Below are positions 1 to 9,055 of a DNA stretch of 64,000 nucleotides, piece after piece. The stretch is from Chitinophaga sp. LS1 (GTDB lineage: Bacteria; Bacteroidota; Bacteroidia; Chitinophagales; Chitinophagaceae). The stretch lies in NCBI RefSeq assembly GCF_034274695.1, contig NZ_CP128362.1, positions 5,582,501-5,646,500 of the forward strand, written 5' to 3'. Numbering within the stretch: position 1 is the stretch's first letter; every line of letters starts with the position of its first letter. The position numbers and the translations under genes are program-made. Under the pieces are notes generated by a model, which saw only the letters and a program-made list of their open reading frames with translations, had not been told where the DNA came from and ran no database searches.

Positions 1-1
1 G

Positions 2-601
2 AGTAAAGACGGTTCATTCAAGAGGGCTTGGATCAATCTTTTATCTTGTAATAAGAAACTGCTGGATCTGTCAAGCGCCCAGTTAGATGGTAGCCATACA
101 CCAGTCAAACGTGGTGGCCAGGCGGTAGGTTATCAAGGCAGAAAAGCTTCAAAGACCAGTAATAGTTTGTTCTTATGTGACAACAGAGGTCAGATGCTGA
201 CGGTATCAACAGCGCAAAGTGGAGAGCATAATGACTTATACGATATAGTGAAGCTCTTTAAAGAAATGATCGGGGTTCTGGAACAATCCGATATCAATTG
301 CAATGGAATATTTGTAAATGCCGATCCTGGATTTGACAGCGAAGATTTAAAACAAGTATGCATTGACTACGAGATTGAATTAAATGTAAAACCCAACTTG
401 CGAAATCAAAAGAAGCAAAGTGATGAATACCGATATTTTGATGATCAACTTTACAAAAGACGAACAAAAATTGAACATGCCAATGCCTGGATGGATGCTT
501 TTAAAGCATTGCTTGTCAGATATGAAAAAATTGTTGAAACATGGATGGCATTGCAATGGCTGGCTCTTATAACCCTTTTTTGTAGAAAATTAAAAGTATA
601 A
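2..601 (+). CDS. IS5-type DDE transposase, 5' end outside window
   Basis: The frame is open from base 2, so the TTG at 167 is internal and the gene begins before the window. Visible parts of the DDE fold are an Asp in DGSHTP, a second Asp in NADPGFD and a Glu in KIEHANAWMDAF followed by a basic helix, the order seen in IS5-group transposases. Only about 199 residues are present, the catalytic C-terminal part. No inverted repeat can be paired because the left end is missing. It is a different element from the complete one at 61.7-63.5 kb. The family is well supported; the exact IS is not known. Confidence 0.85.
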   Translation, partial: SKDGSFKRAWINLLSCNKKLLDLSSAQLDGSHTPVKRGGQAVGYQGRKASKTSNSLFLCDNRGQMLTVSTAQSGEHNDLYDIVKLFKEMIGVLEQSDINCNGIFVNADPGFDSEDLKQVCIDYEIELNVKPNLRNQKKQSDEYRYFDDQLYKRRTKIEHANAWMDAFKALLVRYEKIVETWMALQWLALITLFCRKLKV

Positions 602-749
602 ACAACTTCATTATTTTTATCTGAATAAATCAAGCATATGCATTACGTAAGTTATCTGCCACCTCCTGTATTATAGTGTATTCCAATAGGTATTTACATT
701 ATTAATATAATAGCTGCTCTACAGAGCAAGCTAAACAGATAACTTATTC

Positions 750-1613
750 ATGAAAAAATCATATGTTGTATTACACCTGGCTGTAATACTCGCTGGCTTT
801 ACCGGTGTGTTCGGTAAGCTCATCTCTCTCAACGAAGGATTGCTTGTATGGTATAGACTATTTTTCTCCTTCATCTGGTTATTTTTTATACTCAGACTGT
901 TTAAAATTGACAACCGTCTTGCGCACAGGGAAAAGTTTAACCTCGCCAAAGTCGGGTTATTGATTACGTTACACTGGGTGCTCTTTTATGCCAGTATCAA
1001 ATATTCCAATATTTCCATTGGGGTGGTTTGCTTTTGTCTGACCAGTTTCTTTACCGCGATCTTTTCTCCTTTAATAAATAAAAAGAGGTTTGCCGTGTCG
1101 GAGCTCTTAATGAGCATGCTGACATTATTAGGTATCGGACTGATCTTCCATTTTGACCGATCGTATCATGCGGGAATTATCTTAGGGGTGATCTCATCAG
1201 CGTTTGGGGCATTGTATACGGTGTACAATGAGCGGTTGGTACACCATTATGATAGCAAGGTGATAAATTATTACCAGATGTTAGGAGGCACGATTGGACT
1301 AGGTCTGTTATTGCCGCTGTACCTGCATTTTTATCCTGCGGTTAGTTTAATACCGGGTATGAAGGATACGATATATCTGTTGCTGTTATCGCTGTTCTGT
1401 ACCGTTGGGTTGTATGTAATGTTTGCGGAGGTATTGAAAAAGATTCCTGCATTTACAGTCAACCTGAGTTTTAACCTGGAGCCGGTTTACGCAATTATTA
1501 TGGCCTTTTTGTTTTTTGGAGAAGGGAAGGATGTGAATTTTTCTTTTTATGTAGGGCTGATATTAGTAATGGCGTCGGTGGTGTTGCAAAGTATTATTTC
1601 GGTGAGGAAATAG
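750..1613 (+). CDS. DMT/EamA family transporter
   Basis: Inner-membrane protein of 287 residues with about ten hydrophobic segments arranged as two EamA repeats (roughly residues 4-140 and 150-282), the normal size and layout of drug/metabolite transporters. The second repeat carries the usual 'NLEPVYA' segment near residue 243. Substrate cannot be read from the sequence. The ATG at 750 is the first in frame before the first helix. A short imperfect hairpin (711-733) lies upstream. The gene stands alone and ends at a terminator shared with the convergent permease. Confidence 0.88.
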   Translation: MKKSYVVLHLAVILAGFTGVFGKLISLNEGLLVWYRLFFSFIWLFFILRLFKIDNRLAHREKFNLAKVGLLITLHWVLFYASIKYSNISIGVVCFCLTSFFTAIFSPLINKKRFAVSELLMSMLTLLGIGLIFHFDRSYHAGIILGVISSAFGALYTVYNERLVHHYDSKVINYYQMLGGTIGLGLLLPLYLHFYPAVSLIPGMKDTIYLLLLSLFCTVGLYVMFAEVLKKIPAFTVNLSFNLEPVYAIIMAFLFFGEGKDVNFSFYVGLILVMASVVLQSIISVRK

Positions 1614-1629
1614 ATGTCAGAGAATAAAT

Positions 1630-1664
1630 GAAGACGGTGTATCTAACTTGGATACACCCTCTTC
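1630..1664. terminator. bidirectional terminator-like hairpin
   Basis: GGTGTATC pairs with GATACACC around a 7-nt loop, extended by GAAGA/TCTTC. It sits between two convergent stop codons (1613 and 1666) and probably serves both genes. Confidence 0.7.
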
Positions 1665-1665
1665 T

Positions 1666-2871
1666 TTATTCATACCGGAGTGCTTCGATAGGATCTAAGC
1701 GGGATGCCTTTTGAGCAGGGTAGTAGCCAAAGAAGATGCCTATGAAAGAACAGACCGTAAAGGATAATAAAATGGATGTCTGACTGACAACGGGTGGCCA
1801 GCCTAATATATGGACCACTAATAAAGATAGCCCTTCTCCTATTAATATACCGATAATGCCACCTGCGAGACTGATGAGTACCGCCTCCATTAAAAACTGC
1901 TGAAGGATGTCAATCCCTCTGGCACCGATGCTCATGCGCAGGCCTATCTCACGGGTGCGCTCGGTGACGGAGACGTACATGATGTTCATAATGCCGATAC
2001 CGCCTATGAGTAGTGAGATGCCTGCGATAGCTGTCAGTAAAATAGTTAATAACCCGGTGACATTGCCGACAGTTTGAATCAGTTCTGCCTGTGTTTTGAT
2101 CACGAAGTCATTCTCTGCATTTCTGCCAAGACGGTGTGCGGAGCGGAGAATATTCGATAACTCGGCAGAAGCAGGAAAGGAAAGGGCTTCTGATTTAGCG
2201 GAGGCGAAGATGCTCCCGAAATAATTCGTAGCAGTGATCCTTTTTTGTACGGTGGTATAGGGCGCAATGATCATATCATCCTGATCCTGGCCGAAGGTGT
2301 TCTGACCTTTTTTAGCAATGATGCCAATCACTTTAAATGGTATTTTATTAAAGCGGATAGTTTTGCCGATGGGGTTCGTGCCTTTGGGGAAGATGTTGTC
2401 TACGACCGTCTGACCAAGGAGACACACCTTTGCATAGGTACGCACATCCCTTTCTGAAAAAGGAATACCATCCCTGATATGCATATTTTTGATAGCAAGG
2501 AATTGTTCATTCACACCCTCTACAGTTGTGGGCCAGTTGAGAGAGCCATTGATGGCCTGGCCGCGGGACTGTACATCGGGAGAGATACCGGTGATGAGGG
2601 TGGCTTCCTGTTGGATGGTTTCGATGTCTTTGATGGTAAGGTTAGCGATGTTAGCGCCCTGCAGACGGGCACCGCCGGCATCGGAGCTGTTGGGAAGTAT
2701 GATGATAAGATGAGAGCCAAGAGAGGAGAGGGAATGGTGAATGTTAATCTTGGAAGCTTCGCCGAGTGCACCGATGGTGATCACAGCTGCTACGCCGATG
2801 ATGACGCCGAGCATGGTGAGGAGGGAACGGAGCTTATTGCGCTGCAATGCTTTGAGAGCGAGTTTGAGCAT
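1666..2871 (-). CDS. MacB-like ABC transporter permease (FtsX family)
   Basis: A 401-residue permease: one N-terminal membrane segment (about 17-38), a long periplasmic MacB_PCD-type domain, then three membrane segments near the C-terminus (about 277-303, 330-352, 365-390). 'TEREIG'-type sequence (TERTREIGLRMSIGA) after the second helix and the terminal DPIEALRYE are hallmarks of the MacB/LolC family. It lacks a fused ATPase; that is the separate gene at 3165-3911. It is the last gene of the leftward kinase-regulator-TolC-adaptor-ATPase-permease operon. The 290-bp gap before it is filled by a tandem array of the ATPase gene's tail. Confidence 0.92.
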   Translation of the reverse strand: MLKLALKALQRNKLRSLLTMLGVIIGVAAVITIGALGEASKINIHHSLSSLGSHLIIILPNSSDAGGARLQGANIANLTIKDIETIQQEATLITGISPDVQSRGQAINGSLNWPTTVEGVNEQFLAIKNMHIRDGIPFSERDVRTYAKVCLLGQTVVDNIFPKGTNPIGKTIRFNKIPFKVIGIIAKKGQNTFGQDQDDMIIAPYTTVQKRITATNYFGSIFASAKSEALSFPASAELSNILRSAHRLGRNAENDFVIKTQAELIQTVGNVTGLLTILLTAIAGISLLIGGIGIMNIMYVSVTERTREIGLRMSIGARGIDILQQFLMEAVLISLAGGIIGILIGEGLSLLVVHILGWPPVVSQTSILLSFTVCSFIGIFFGYYPAQKASRLDPIEALRYE

Positions 2872-2883
2872 GATGGGAGGATT

Positions 2884-3165
2884 TAATAGTTTTCGGTTAC
2901 AGGGTAAAACATATGAGAACTAGAAATGGTAATAGTTTTCAGTTACGGGTAAAACGTATAAGAACTAGAAATGCTAATCATCTTCGGTTACAGGAAAAAC
3001 GAATGATATCCTGAAATGCTAATAATTTTCAGTTTCAGTTAAAACGTAAAAGCACTTTGAAATGCTGATAGTTTTAAATTACTGGAAAAACGAATGAGTA
3101 CTTTGAAATGCTGATAGCCTTCCGTCACAGGAAAAATGCGATTGAGGATTTTACCTGAAAGCTCC
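2884..3165 (-). repeat. Tandem array of six copies of the ABC ATPase gene tail
   Basis: Units start at about 2884, 2930, 2975, 3020, 3066 and 3112 (spacing 45-46 bp), followed by the gene's own end at 3166. Each unit on the minus strand resembles the last codons and stop of the ATPase gene (Pro-Val-x-Glu-x-Tyr-stop) plus a spacer with a conserved 'GCATTTC' block. The copy nearest the permease gene still reads PVTENY-stop, ending 11 bases before the permease ATG. Copies are diverged from each other by several bases each, so the array is not new. Confidence 0.85.
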
Positions 3166-3911
3166 TAATAGTCTTCGCTTACCGGCAATGCCGCCAACAC
3201 TTTCCTTGCATTTTGTACCAATAAATTTGCCGTATCCTTCATTACTTTCCCATCTTTTAAAACAATCGTCCTGCTACTAAACCCTGCTATATCCGGCTCA
3301 TGTGTCACAAATACAATTGTCTTCTTCTGCACCTGATTCAATTCCTGCATCAATGACATGATCTCATAAGAAGTCCTTGAATCCAGGTTCCCCGTCGCTT
3401 CATCCGCCAATATCATTACTGGTTCATTCACCAATGCCCTTGCTATTGCTACCCGCTGCTGTTGCCCGCCGGATAGTTCACTGGGCATATGATGTAGCCG
3501 GTTGCCTAGTTTTACCGCCTCCAATGCCGCAATTGCCCGTTCTTTTCTTTCCGTAGGCGTGATCTTTTTATTATAAAACAAAGGCAGCTCTACATTCTCC
3601 AATGCAGATGTACGTGGCAGCAGGTTATACGCCTGAAAGACAAACCCTATCTTTTCATTTCTGAGTCTGGCCAGTTCATTGCGATTGAGGGAAGCAATAT
3701 TTACTTCATCCAGCAAATAATCACCTGAACTGGGTTTGTCAAGGCACCCCAATGTATTCAATAACGTTGTTTTGCCAGAACCGCTACTCCCCATGATGGT
3801 CAAGAATTCTCCTTCCTGTACGGTAAATGACACGCCTTTCAACGCTCTCACTATTTCTGTGCCCATTTGAAATTCACGTTTTATCTCCTGTAGGTTTAAT
3901 ATTGTTCTCAT
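3165..3911 (-). CDS. ABC transporter ATP-binding protein (MacB/LolD type)
   Basis: A 248-residue cytoplasmic ATPase. Walker A GSSGSGKT is at residues 41-48, the Q-loop follows in [11 protein letters not shown], the signature is [15 protein letters not shown], Walker B is [13 protein letters not shown], and the switch His is in FVTHEP. This set, including 'EATGNLD', is typical of the MacB/LolD/FtsE group that powers mechanotransmission rather than transport through the membrane domain. The ATG overlaps the adaptor's stop in ATGA (3908-3911), implying coupled translation. It ends PVSEDY; this tail is the source of the array at 2884-3165. Confidence 0.93.
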   Translation of the reverse strand: MRTILNLQEIKREFQMGTEIVRALKGVSFTVQEGEFLTIMGSSGSGKTTLLNTLGCLDKPSSGDYLLDEVNIASLNRNELARLRNEKIGFVFQAYNLLPRTSALENVELPLFYNKKITPTERKERAIAALEAVKLGNRLHHMPSELSGGQQQRVAIARALVNEPVMILADEATGNLDSRTSYEIMSLMQELNQVQKKTIVFVTHEPDIAGFSSRTIVLKDGKVMKDTANLLVQNARKVLAALPVSEDY

Positions 3912-4990
3912 TTTGTAATAATTGAATCTTTCGGACTGATACCTGCTATCACCTCTACATGTGTATTATCATCCAGCCCCGTCTGAACCATCGTTTCGAT
4001 CAGTGAATCACCTCGCTTGATCCATACGTAGCGGGACTTGTCTTTATGTACCCGTGGTCTTAATTTGTATTGGGTAGTCGTCAGTGAATCGGGATAATAG
4101 TTGAGAGCTTTTGAGCTTATTAATAAAGCACGCGGTACTTCTTTTGTATAAATAGTAATATTTGCTGTCATCCCCGGTTTCAATTTCAACTCATCATTAG
4201 GCGCATAAATGATAGTCGTATAAGTCACCACATTCGAACTCACCTTTGGCTGTAACCTCACATCCGAAATGGTTCCTTTAAATACATCATCAACATAAGC
4301 ATCCACTGTAAACGACACCCGTTCTCCCTTTTGAATATCGCCGATGTCTGCCTCGTCTACATCTGCCTGCACCTGCATTTGCTTAATGTCCTTTGCCAAT
4401 ACAAACAAAGTAGGTGTTGTAAATGAGGAGGCTACAGTCTGACCAATGCTCACATTTCGGCTAAGCACCACGCCGTCAATAGGTGCCAGAATATCTCCAT
4501 AAGAAAGGTTCTTTTGCGCTGACCGTAATGTGGCTTCTGCATTGGCAACTCCCGCCACTGCTGCATTGTAGTTGTTTAATGCGATGTCGTAATCTGCCTT
4601 ACTGATAGAACCGGTGTTGTACAGGATCTCCTGTCTATGGAAATTACTTTTATTATAAGCCAGTGTACTCTGCTGTGTGGCCAACGCTGCCATATTCTGA
4701 TCTACTGTAGCCTGTAGTAATGATTTATCCAGTTGCGCGAGCAACTGACCTTTGTGTACTACAGAGTTAAAATCTGCATTGATCATGCTGATAATACCCG
4801 ATACCTGTGTGCCTACAGATACTGTATCCAGAGGTGCGATGGTGCCGGTAGCGGTAACTGACTGGGCGATCCTGCCATAAGTTGCCAGCTCTACCGGGAG
4901 CACGATACGGGCAGGTTTATGGGTGATGAGCAATGCCGTACAGGCAATTGCTGCAATAAGGATAGATGCTATTGTAAGGTTCTTTTTCAT
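3908..4990 (-). CDS. MacA-like periplasmic adaptor subunit (HlyD/RND-MFP family)
   Basis: A 360-residue adaptor with one N-terminal membrane anchor (about residues 5-22), a lipoyl-like barrel split around a coiled coil (about 60-190: 'VGTQVSGII' and 'APIDGVVLSRNVSIGQTV'), then a beta-barrel domain. It should link the MacB-like permease to the TolC protein across the periplasm. It ends in ATGA overlap with the ATPase gene. Its own ATG lies in CAACAATGA, inside a copy of the TolC gene's tail, so the original arrangement was probably an ATGA overlap with the TolC gene. Confidence 0.92.
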   Translation of the reverse strand: MKKNLTIASILIAAIACTALLITHKPARIVLPVELATYGRIAQSVTATGTIAPLDTVSVGTQVSGIISMINADFNSVVHKGQLLAQLDKSLLQATVDQNMAALATQQSTLAYNKSNFHRQEILYNTGSISKADYDIALNNYNAAVAGVANAEATLRSAQKNLSYGDILAPIDGVVLSRNVSIGQTVASSFTTPTLFVLAKDIKQMQVQADVDEADIGDIQKGERVSFTVDAYVDDVFKGTISDVRLQPKVSSNVVTYTTIIYAPNDELKLKPGMTANITIYTKEVPRALLISSKALNYYPDSLTTTQYKLRPRVHKDKSRYVWIKRGDSLIETMVQTGLDDNTHVEVIAGISPKDSIITK

Positions 4991-5156
4991 TGTTGATTAT
5001 AATAGAATTCGTAAATTTTGATTGCCAATGCAGCGTTGTGTTTCCATTGTTGATTATAAAAGAATTCATAAATTTTTATCGTCAGTGTAGCGTTGTATTT
5101 CATTGTTGATTATAATAGAATTCGTAAATTTTTATCGTCAGTGCTGCATTGTATTT
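4987..5156 (-). repeat. Two extra copies of the TolC-gene tail (56-57 bp)
   Basis: On the minus strand the end of the TolC gene (encoding NAALTIKIYEFYYNQQ-stop) occurs three times: the gene's own end (5100-5156), a copy at about 5044-5099 whose stop is changed TGA to TGG, and a copy at 4987-5043 that keeps the stop and overlaps the adaptor ATG. Spacing is 57 and 56 bp and identity is high. Confidence 0.92.
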
Positions 5157-6341
5157 CGCCTGTATAAACTGTTGCAGGGCCTGTACATACAATTCCTTTT
5201 GCTGCAGGTATTCTACCATATTAGATACGCCTAATGCCAGTTCCTGATTAGCAATATTATACACCTCTTCATTGTATTTAAAAGCCTGTTCTGCTGCTGT
5301 AAACTGGCTTTGTGCATTGATCGCATTCAGGTAGTATTTTTCAATATTAGCGGCCAGTGTTGTCTTTGTATCATTCAGATTGATCTGTGCCTGACCAATG
5401 TTGATCTTTGCATTTTCTATATTGGTCTTGTTTTGTCTTTTAGAAAAGATGGGAACTGATAATGAAATGCCTGCCTGCTTATAAAAACCATTTCCTAACC
5501 CGGAAATATCATTGAAATAACTACTCCCAATCGTGCCGCTCACACTCAGTGTAGGATAATAACCCGCCTTTGCTTTAGCAAGCCCCAACTGCGCCACCTG
5601 TATTTGTAACTGGTTTTCTTTTACTTCCGGACGGTTATTTAAAGCATACTCCTGTACCGCTGCCAGTGAAGGAACTTCACTTTTTGAAATGATCGTATCT
5701 GGTGTAGCAATTTCAAACTGAACTTCTGTGGGTAATTGTAATAATTGTTTTAGTGACAGCAGATCCTGTTTGATGGTATTTTCCGCAGAGATCAGGCTAT
5801 ATTCATCATTGGCTAACTGCGATCTGAGTTGGGTGACATTTTTTCGCGCCACGCTTCCCACAGCAAGCTTTTGCTCTCCCTGTTCCAGTTGTGCTTTTGA
5901 GGTATTTACTACATTTTGCTGGTATACTGCGGTTTCCTTATCCAATAATATAGTGAGGTAGTATTGAATAATATTTAGCGTGATATCATTCTCAGTAGCC
6001 ATTACATTTTGATTCGCTGCTTCGAGGGAAAGTTGTTTCTGCCGTATGTCTTTTTGCAGGTAGCCACCTTCATAAAGGGTGAGTGCCGTATTCAAAGTAT
6101 ATGATCCAATATTGAGGTGCTTCTGGAAATACTGTGTAGCGGAGCCGGACAAACTGGGTAATTGGGCCGATTTGGACAGGTAATAATTCTGCTGTGCTGT
6201 TTGCTGATTGTACCGCTGGGTATTGACCTGTATATTGTTCTTTTTGGCAAATGCAATACAGGTAGCCAGATCCCATCTGACCTGTGCTGTTGTAGGTAGC
6301 CCAACAAGTAAACAAAATATAAGGATAGCATTTCTGATCAT
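5100..6341 (-). CDS. TolC-family outer membrane efflux protein
   Basis: A 413-residue protein with a signal peptide (residues 1-19, ending GLPTTAQ) followed by two OEP repeats rich in coiled coil (about 25-205 and 225-405). The N-terminal 'WDLATCIAFAKKNN' and 'ALNNRPEV' motifs are typical of the family. It forms the outer-membrane duct for the MacAB-like pump encoded downstream in the same operon. It follows the LytTR regulator by about 90 bp. Its 3' end has been duplicated twice between it and the next gene. Confidence 0.93.
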   Translation of the reverse strand: MIRNAILIFCLLVGLPTTAQVRWDLATCIAFAKKNNIQVNTQRYNQQTAQQNYYLSKSAQLPSLSGSATQYFQKHLNIGSYTLNTALTLYEGGYLQKDIRQKQLSLEAANQNVMATENDITLNIIQYYLTILLDKETAVYQQNVVNTSKAQLEQGEQKLAVGSVARKNVTQLRSQLANDEYSLISAENTIKQDLLSLKQLLQLPTEVQFEIATPDTIISKSEVPSLAAVQEYALNNRPEVKENQLQIQVAQLGLAKAKAGYYPTLSVSGTIGSSYFNDISGLGNGFYKQAGISLSVPIFSKRQNKTNIENAKINIGQAQINLNDTKTTLAANIEKYYLNAINAQSQFTAAEQAFKYNEEVYNIANQELALGVSNMVEYLQQKELYVQALQQFIQAKYNAALTIKIYEFYYNQQ

Positions 6342-6434
6342 GCCCCAAAGAAAGTAAGGAGCAATGGTCTAAAAAAGCAGGTTCGATACGACAAGGTCGG
6401 GAACCGATAGGAAGGGATTAAAAATAGATAGGGG

Positions 6435-7163
6435 TTATACCCACTTACTCAGAAAATCCTGGAATACGACCTTATATTGTTCTGTAATGGGGATGGTCAG
6501 TTGATGGATCTGCACCGAAGTTTTGGTAGTAGCCCGCACTTTATCAAGGTTAATGATATATGACCGGTGAAGGCGCAGGAACCGGGCAGGAGGGAGCTTG
6601 TCTTCCAGTGCTTTGAGACTGGTCAGGGTCATGAGTTGTTTGTCTTCATTATCAAGGTAAACTTTTACATAGTCTTTTAATCCTTCAATGTAAAGGATGT
6701 CATCCAGTAGTACTTTTACCAGCTGGTATTCCACTTTGAAATAGATATGCTGTTTTTCACTTACAACGACAGGGGCAGCTAATCCCATTCCAAAATACTC
6801 CAATGCTTTTGTCACCGCTCTTGAAAAATCGGTATAACTAAATGGCTTTACGAGATAATCCAGTGCGGCTACTTTGTAACTCTCCAATGCATATTTGTCA
6901 AAGGCCGTTGTAAAGATCACGCGGGTATTCCGCCGCTGCTCTGATTGTGCAATGATCTTTGCCATGTCCATACCACTAAGGTCTGCCATGCGGATGTCGA
7001 GGAAGATCAATTGAATGTCTGGTTGTGAATGCAATACTTTCATAGCTTCCACTGCGCTGTTGCATTTGGCCGCTAGTTGCAATGAAGGTGTCATGGCAAT
7101 ATATTGCGTAATTATATCCAATGCTATTGGTTCATCATCTACCGCGATGCAGTTGAGTATCAT
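6435..7163 (-). CDS. LytTR-family response regulator
   Basis: A 242-residue regulator: receiver domain (1-120) with the acidic pair near residue 10 (VDDEP), phospho-acceptor Asp56 in LIFLDIRM, and Lys in LVKPF; then a LytTR DNA-binding domain (about 145-242) with the family's 'FLRLHRSYIINLDKV' stretch. The ATG overlaps the kinase stop in ATGA (7160-7163), so the pair is translationally coupled. It probably controls the efflux genes that follow in the same operon. Confidence 0.94.
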   Translation of the reverse strand: MILNCIAVDDEPIALDIITQYIAMTPSLQLAAKCNSAVEAMKVLHSQPDIQLIFLDIRMADLSGMDMAKIIAQSEQRRNTRVIFTTAFDKYALESYKVAALDYLVKPFSYTDFSRAVTKALEYFGMGLAAPVVVSEKQHIYFKVEYQLVKVLLDDILYIEGLKDYVKVYLDNEDKQLMTLTSLKALEDKLPPARFLRLHRSYIINLDKVRATTKTSVQIHQLTIPITEQYKVVFQDFLSKWV

Positions 7164-8179
7164 GCGATGGCCAGTTTTAAGAGTATGCTGAATTCTTTGT
7201 TCGCTTTATTATCGTCTACGACCAGGGTATGCCGACCTGGATATAGCAGGTTGAGGCGGCGACGTGTATTGGTTAGTCCGATACCGTTGCTTTCTTCCAG
7301 TTCGCCCCCTCCGGAACCGAACGAGGAATTGCGGACTTCTATTTCTATTAGATTGTCGTTATGGGCGACGCTCATATAGATAAAGCTGGGGTATATACTA
7401 CTGATCCCATGCTTATAAGCATTTTCTATAAAAGGGAGAATGATCATCGGCGCTATGGGCACGTCCTCAATAAAAGCGGGTTTTTCAAAGATAATCTGTA
7501 CATCAGGTGGTACCCGCAATCGCATCAGCTTATTATAACTTTCTACAAATTCCAGCTCTTTTTCCAGTGTTGTATTTTCACTATGGTACAAGACATACCG
7601 CATCATATGAGAAAGCGTATAGATAGAATCTTTCGCTTTCGCTGTATCCTGGTCTGTTAGTCCGTAAATAGTGTGTAAGACATTAAAGAAGAAGTGCGGG
7701 TTAATCTGTGTTTTCAGAAAGGCAAGCTCGCTACTGATCTTTTGGAGCTGGTCCTGCTGGATCTTTTGGGTAATGACGATGATCACGCCAATGCCGCAGA
7801 CCAAAATTGTCATCAACACGGCCCCCATATCGCCTGTAGGAGAGGTATTGCCGGCGTTGCTGGCGGGAAGGTTCTTTTCTACGACTTCTGTAAAGCGGAT
7901 GGCATTATCGAACCGGTTATTTAATATAGATGCCCCAAAGAGTACGGCCAATAGTACCAAAGCAAACAAGGCGCCTTTATTCCGGTATAATAATTTCGGT
8001 AGCAAGACCTTAATTACCAGAAAATAGGCGCCTGTCCAATAGAGGAACAAAGAGAGCTGTTTGAACCAGACCTCGATGGGAAATGTATGTGAAAGGGTAT
8101 AAAAAGGCAGGAAGGTGAAGACTACCAACCCTAGCAGCACCATGAAATGGGCGGAGAGGAATATTTTCTGAATGGTCAC
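7160..8179 (-). CDS. LytS-like sensor histidine kinase
   Basis: A 339-residue membrane kinase with four hydrophobic segments in the first 138 residues, a short coiled linker, the His_kinase (LytS/YehU) box with His162 in QINPHFFFNVLHT, and an ATPase domain with 'PFIENAYKHGI' and 'GIGLTNTRRRL'. There is no large periplasmic sensor, so the signal is probably sensed in the membrane. The called start is GTG at 8179; no ATG is available before the first helix. An inverted repeat GTCACTT/AAGTGAC (about 8176-8211) spans this start. First gene of the efflux operon. Confidence 0.9.
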   Translation of the reverse strand: MTIQKIFLSAHFMVLLGLVVFTFLPFYTLSHTFPIEVWFKQLSLFLYWTGAYFLVIKVLLPKLLYRNKGALFALVLLAVLFGASILNNRFDNAIRFTEVVEKNLPASNAGNTSPTGDMGAVLMTILVCGIGVIIVITQKIQQDQLQKISSELAFLKTQINPHFFFNVLHTIYGLTDQDTAKAKDSIYTLSHMMRYVLYHSENTTLEKELEFVESYNKLMRLRVPPDVQIIFEKPAFIEDVPIAPMIILPFIENAYKHGISSIYPSFIYMSVAHNDNLIEIEVRNSSFGSGGGELEESNGIGLTNTRRRLNLLYPGRHTLVVDDNKANKEFSILLKLAIA

Positions 8180-8305
8180 TTTGAGCGTTCTATCTCTCTA
8201 AGTGACAAAAAAAAATCCAGAAATGCAAATAGTCGTTCAAATACCGGGAAACCTGCAGATCCATCCGGGCGGCATTCACTTTCGATAACGCCAGTTATGG
8301 AGGCT

Positions 8306-8373
8306 TATAATTCCCTGTCGACTTATTGCTGTACTGCCAGCCATTTATTCGAATCCTATAATTCCCTGCCAAC
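8306..8373 (-). repeat. Extra copy of the esterase gene tail (51 bp)
   Basis: The last 51 bp region of the esterase gene and its spacer (8357-8407) is repeated at 8306-8356 with a few changes. The copy would encode NKWLAVQQ-stop against NKWLAAQQ-stop in the gene. A more decayed third copy may precede it (around 8285-8305). Confidence 0.88.
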
Positions 8374-9054
8374 TTATTGCTGCGCTGCCAGCCACTTATT
8401 CAAATCCTCCAACACCTGCTGATTGATCTGGTGCCCCATTCCATACTCATGATAGCTCAGTTGCACATGCATCCCTTCCAAAAACTCCTTGGCCTCTCTT
8501 GCATAATGGATCCCCAACGTACCATCGGCCGTACCATGCGATACAAACACCTGCAATTCAGGTGCCTGTTTCACCAAAACGGGCTTTACTTCTTCCAGTA
8601 TCCTGCTACTTAAAATAATAATCCCCTTTACCAGCTTAGGATCACTCAACCCTACCGTATAACTCATAATACCCCCCTGGCTAAAACCACCTAAATACAC
8701 TTCATCCAAATGGTACTTTGCCTTCATCTCTCCCACAAACTGCCTGATCAGCTCCCTGCTTTCCTTTTCCTGCTGTATATTATACACTGGCTTACCTGTA
8801 GAGAAGTCTACATTATACCATGCATATCTGCCACCACCCATTGCAAAATGTCCTTGCGGACAAATCACATAATAATCCTTTGGTAAATAATCGACCAGAC
8901 TAAACAGGTCCTTATCATTACTCCCCACACCATGCATGAGAATTAACGCTTTCTTTTTTTCTGTCTTTACTGTTGGCTCATGAATCAAATATTCCATGCT
9001 GTTCACTTGTTTTAAAAATGGCAAAAGGGCAATCAGATAGTAATACAAAGGCAT
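8374..9054 (-). CDS. Alpha/beta hydrolase, phospholipase/carboxylesterase family
   Basis: Abhydrolase_2-type esterase. The catalytic Ser is in GGFSQGGIMS, the Asp in HGTADGTLG and the His in YGMGHQIN; the oxyanion strand is LILMHGVGSND. The frame opens with ATG at 9054, one base after the dioxygenase stop (TAATATG), which suggests an operon with that gene. An internal ATG at 8997 (MEYLIHEP) gives a 207-residue protein closer to the family norm without the hydrophobic leader, so the start is uncertain. Substrate is unknown. Confidence 0.85.
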   Translation of the reverse strand: MPLYYYLIALLPFLKQVNSMEYLIHEPTVKTEKKKALILMHGVGSNDKDLFSLVDYLPKDYYVICPQGHFAMGGGRYAWYNVDFSTGKPVYNIQQEKESRELIRQFVGEMKAKYHLDEVYLGGFSQGGIMSYTVGLSDPKLVKGIIILSSRILEEVKPVLVKQAPELQVFVSHGTADGTLGIHYAREAKEFLEGMHVQLSYHEYGMGHQINQQVLEDLNKWLAAQQ

Positions 9055-9055
9055 A

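Noticed and set aside
2520..2886. Several overlapping frames opposite the MacB-like permease
   Set aside because: All are shadows of the permease coding sequence.
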